Shown: piece after piece, positions 11,525 to 12,822 of the stretch | How positions within the stretch are numbered: the first letter of the stretch is position 1 | How the letters are laid out: every line of letters begins with the position of its first letter | Program-made: the position numbers and the translations under genes | Notes under the pieces: model-generated | What the model saw: the letters and a program-made list of their open reading frames with translations, nothing else | The model's database searches: none | What the model was told of the DNA's origin: nothing | NCBI GenBank assembly: GCA_046728115.1 | Contig: JBKPDW010000385.1 | Coordinates: forward strand, 1 to 12,822 | Length of the DNA stretch: 12,822 nt | Direction of reading: 5' to 3' | Source of the DNA: CAVSWN01 sp046728115 | GTDB lineage: Bacteria; Acidobacteriota; Vicinamibacteria; Vicinamibacterales; CAVVIG01

Positions 11525-12822
11525 TCATTCACTGCCGCGCTGTACAAGTTTGAGAGGCTCGACCCGTGCCGCTGACTGGCGACGCCGAGCAAGCACCCTC
11601 AGGATGGCATCCAGCACGGCATCCAGTTCCTTGCCTACGTCCTCGGCAAGAAAGCGCAGCACGAAGTAGCCGTTCTCCTGCAGCAACTGGTCCTTCCGTC
11701 TATCGCGACGATACGCGACAGGATCGGCGAGGTGCTGTCCGCCATCGAGTTCAATGGCTACGCGCGCGTGGGTGCACAGCAGGTCGACTTCAAGTGTGCC
11801 GAAGCCGTCGAATGGGATCGGCAGCGCCACGTTGACACGGAAGCGTCCATTGGTCTCCCTCAGCGTGTCGAGTCTCCGATAGAGGAACGCCTCCGTCGCA
11901 CTTCTTGCCCGCGTTGCACCCTCGGCGTCTTCTGGCATCGGCCGCGCGGCGTGCACGAACAGGTTCGCCAGCGGCGTGTCGACGCCGTCTCGAATGAGCC
12001 TTCGCACGCTGCCGGAGTAATCGCGCTTCCAGACCGGATCTGAGGGGAGAACGACATCGGCAGGCCACCCTGGAATGGCGCTGGCCGGAAGAAGGATCGT
12101 GTAGCCGATCACCTCGTACCCGCGACATCGCCGGTCGAACATTCGCGCCAGCATCGGCACGTTCAGATCGGCATAGTCGTAGATGCGCACCTCGCGCTTG
12201 CCGTCGTAGAGACGATGCAGCCGGCCGGCATACTGCGCGACTGTTCCTCGCCATGAGACAGGAAGCGTCAGAAATAGCGTGTCCAAACGCGGATCGTCGA
12301 ATCCCTCGCCAACGTACTTGCCGGTCGCGAGGATGATTCGTCCTTCGTGGCGCGGGATGGCTGCGAGACGTTCATTGACCGCCTGCTGCTGCTTCTTGCC
12401 CATGCCAGCGCGCAACACGACAACATGATCGACGCGCGACGCCAGCTCGTGTTCGAAGCGGTCAAGGTGCTCATTTCGCTCCGTCAGGATTAACGGCGAA
12501 CGTCCATTGCGAACGGAGTCGACGGCGTCCTCGCAGATTCGCCGAGTACGCGTCCGGTCGTCGATCAACTCCTGGTAGAGCGTTTGAAATTCGACACGCT
12601 TGTCCGGATCACGGGCCCTCGTCGGTTGGAATGCTGTCGGCTGAACGAGCACGAAGTGCTCGAAGGGGCGAGATGCCGCTTGTGCGCGAGCATTTACCTG
12701 ATGCCGAACTGGGCCGCACTGCATAAAGATGATCGGATGGTGACCATCCTTGCGCGCGACTGTTGCCGACAAGCCAAGGATGAATCGGGCCTTGGCCTGG
12801 CGTACAACCTGTTCGAAACTGT
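11525..12822 (-). CDS. Superfamily II helicase fused to a DUF559 nuclease (5' end off window)
   Basis: About 432 C-terminal codons of a larger protein whose start lies beyond 12822. The visible part begins with RFILGLSAT (helicase motif III) and ARKDGHHPIIFMQCGPVRH. RecA domain 2 follows with ILTERNEHLDRF (motif IV), ILATGKYVGEGFDDPRLDTL (motif V) and QYAGRLHR (motif VI arginines). The last 125 or so residues are a DUF559/Vsr-like PD-(D/E)XK-type nuclease: LEVDLL, then VAIELDGGQH, then RRDRRKDQLLQENGYFVLRF. The acidic triad is intact, so DNA cleavage powered by ATP hydrolysis is plausible. The helicase segment resembles those in restriction or TOTE-type conflict systems, but the N-terminus (primase or sensor) is unseen. 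A TTG at 12770-12772 is not the true start, since homologous sequence runs past it. Confidence 0.88.
   Translation of the reverse strand, partial: SFEQVVRQAKARFILGLSATVARKDGHHPIIFMQCGPVRHQVNARAQAASRPFEHFVLVQPTAFQPTRARDPDKRVEFQTLYQELIDDRTRTRRICEDAVDSVRNGRSPLILTERNEHLDRFEHELASRVDHVVVLRAGMGKKQQQAVNERLAAIPRHEGRIILATGKYVGEGFDDPRLDTLFLTLPVSWRGTVAQYAGRLHRLYDGKREVRIYDYADLNVPMLARMFDRRCRGYEVIGYTILLPASAIPGWPADVVLPSDPVWKRDYSGSVRRLIRDGVDTPLANLFVHAARPMPEDAEGATRARSATEAFLYRRLDTLRETNGRFRVNVALPIPFDGFGTLEVDLLCTHARVAIELDGGQHLADPVAYRRDRRKDQLLQENGYFVLRFLAEDVGKELDAVLDAILRVLARRRQSAARVEPLKLVQRGSE

Noticed and set aside
10781..11575. Plus-strand 264-codon frame across the DUF433-DUF5615 pair
   Set aside because: It is antisense to two recognisable families; no start site or motif supports it.
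1..12822. CRISPR array, rRNA gene, riboswitch or insertion sequence
   Set aside because: No regularly spaced repeats, rRNA sequence, known riboswitch core or transposase with terminal repeats was seen.

Overview
This is a GC-rich bacterial fragment with mostly ATG/GTG starts and short or overlapping gene junctions. The gene types (VOC/DoxX/DUF1801 cluster, RES-Xre, VapBC, DUF433-DUF5615) are common in soil bacteria such as Acidobacteriota (Vicinamibacteria-like) or Gemmatimonadota. No marker gene is present, so the taxon is a guess.

Region A (1-2434, plus strand) is a decaying accessory cluster: a VOC/glyoxalase-fold protein, an untranslatable scar where the 3' pieces of an ECF41/SigJ-type sigma factor and an HxlR-type regulator abut, a DoxX-like membrane protein, and two DUF1801 genes. 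The DUF1801 genes share an almost identical ribosome site plus Lys/Ala-rich leader. The first of them is frameshifted.

Region B (2594-7876, plus strand) looks like one transcription unit: a secreted TIM-barrel glycoside-hydrolase-like protein, a stand-alone adenylation-carrier-thioesterase (A-T-TE) NRPS-like enzyme, and a GT4-type glycosyltransferase. The adenylation domain appears to lack the aspartate that normally holds an alpha-amino group. This suggests that a non-amino-acid substrate is activated and released, possibly in connection with a glycan.

Region C (8040-10058) is a defence/stress block built around a 200-bp divergent control region. To the left run a Xre (DUF2384) antitoxin, a RES toxin and a small conserved protein. 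To the right runs a VapB-VapC pair. Each side has its own palindromic candidate operator.

Region D (10059-10803) has no convincing gene. It carries a 3' fragment of a tRNA (Pro-like) on the minus strand, flanked by a 21-bp repeat on each side and by short direct and inverted repeats, which is the look of an integration scar.

Region E (10804-12822, minus strand) would be the island side of that scar: a DUF433 antitoxin, a frameshifted DUF5615 PIN-like toxin, and the C-terminal part of a superfamily II helicase fused to a DUF559 (PD-(D/E)XK-like) nuclease. The helicase runs off the window and resembles helicases of conflict/restriction systems, possibly TOTE-like. All assignments are by reading the sequence; no search or structure prediction was run.
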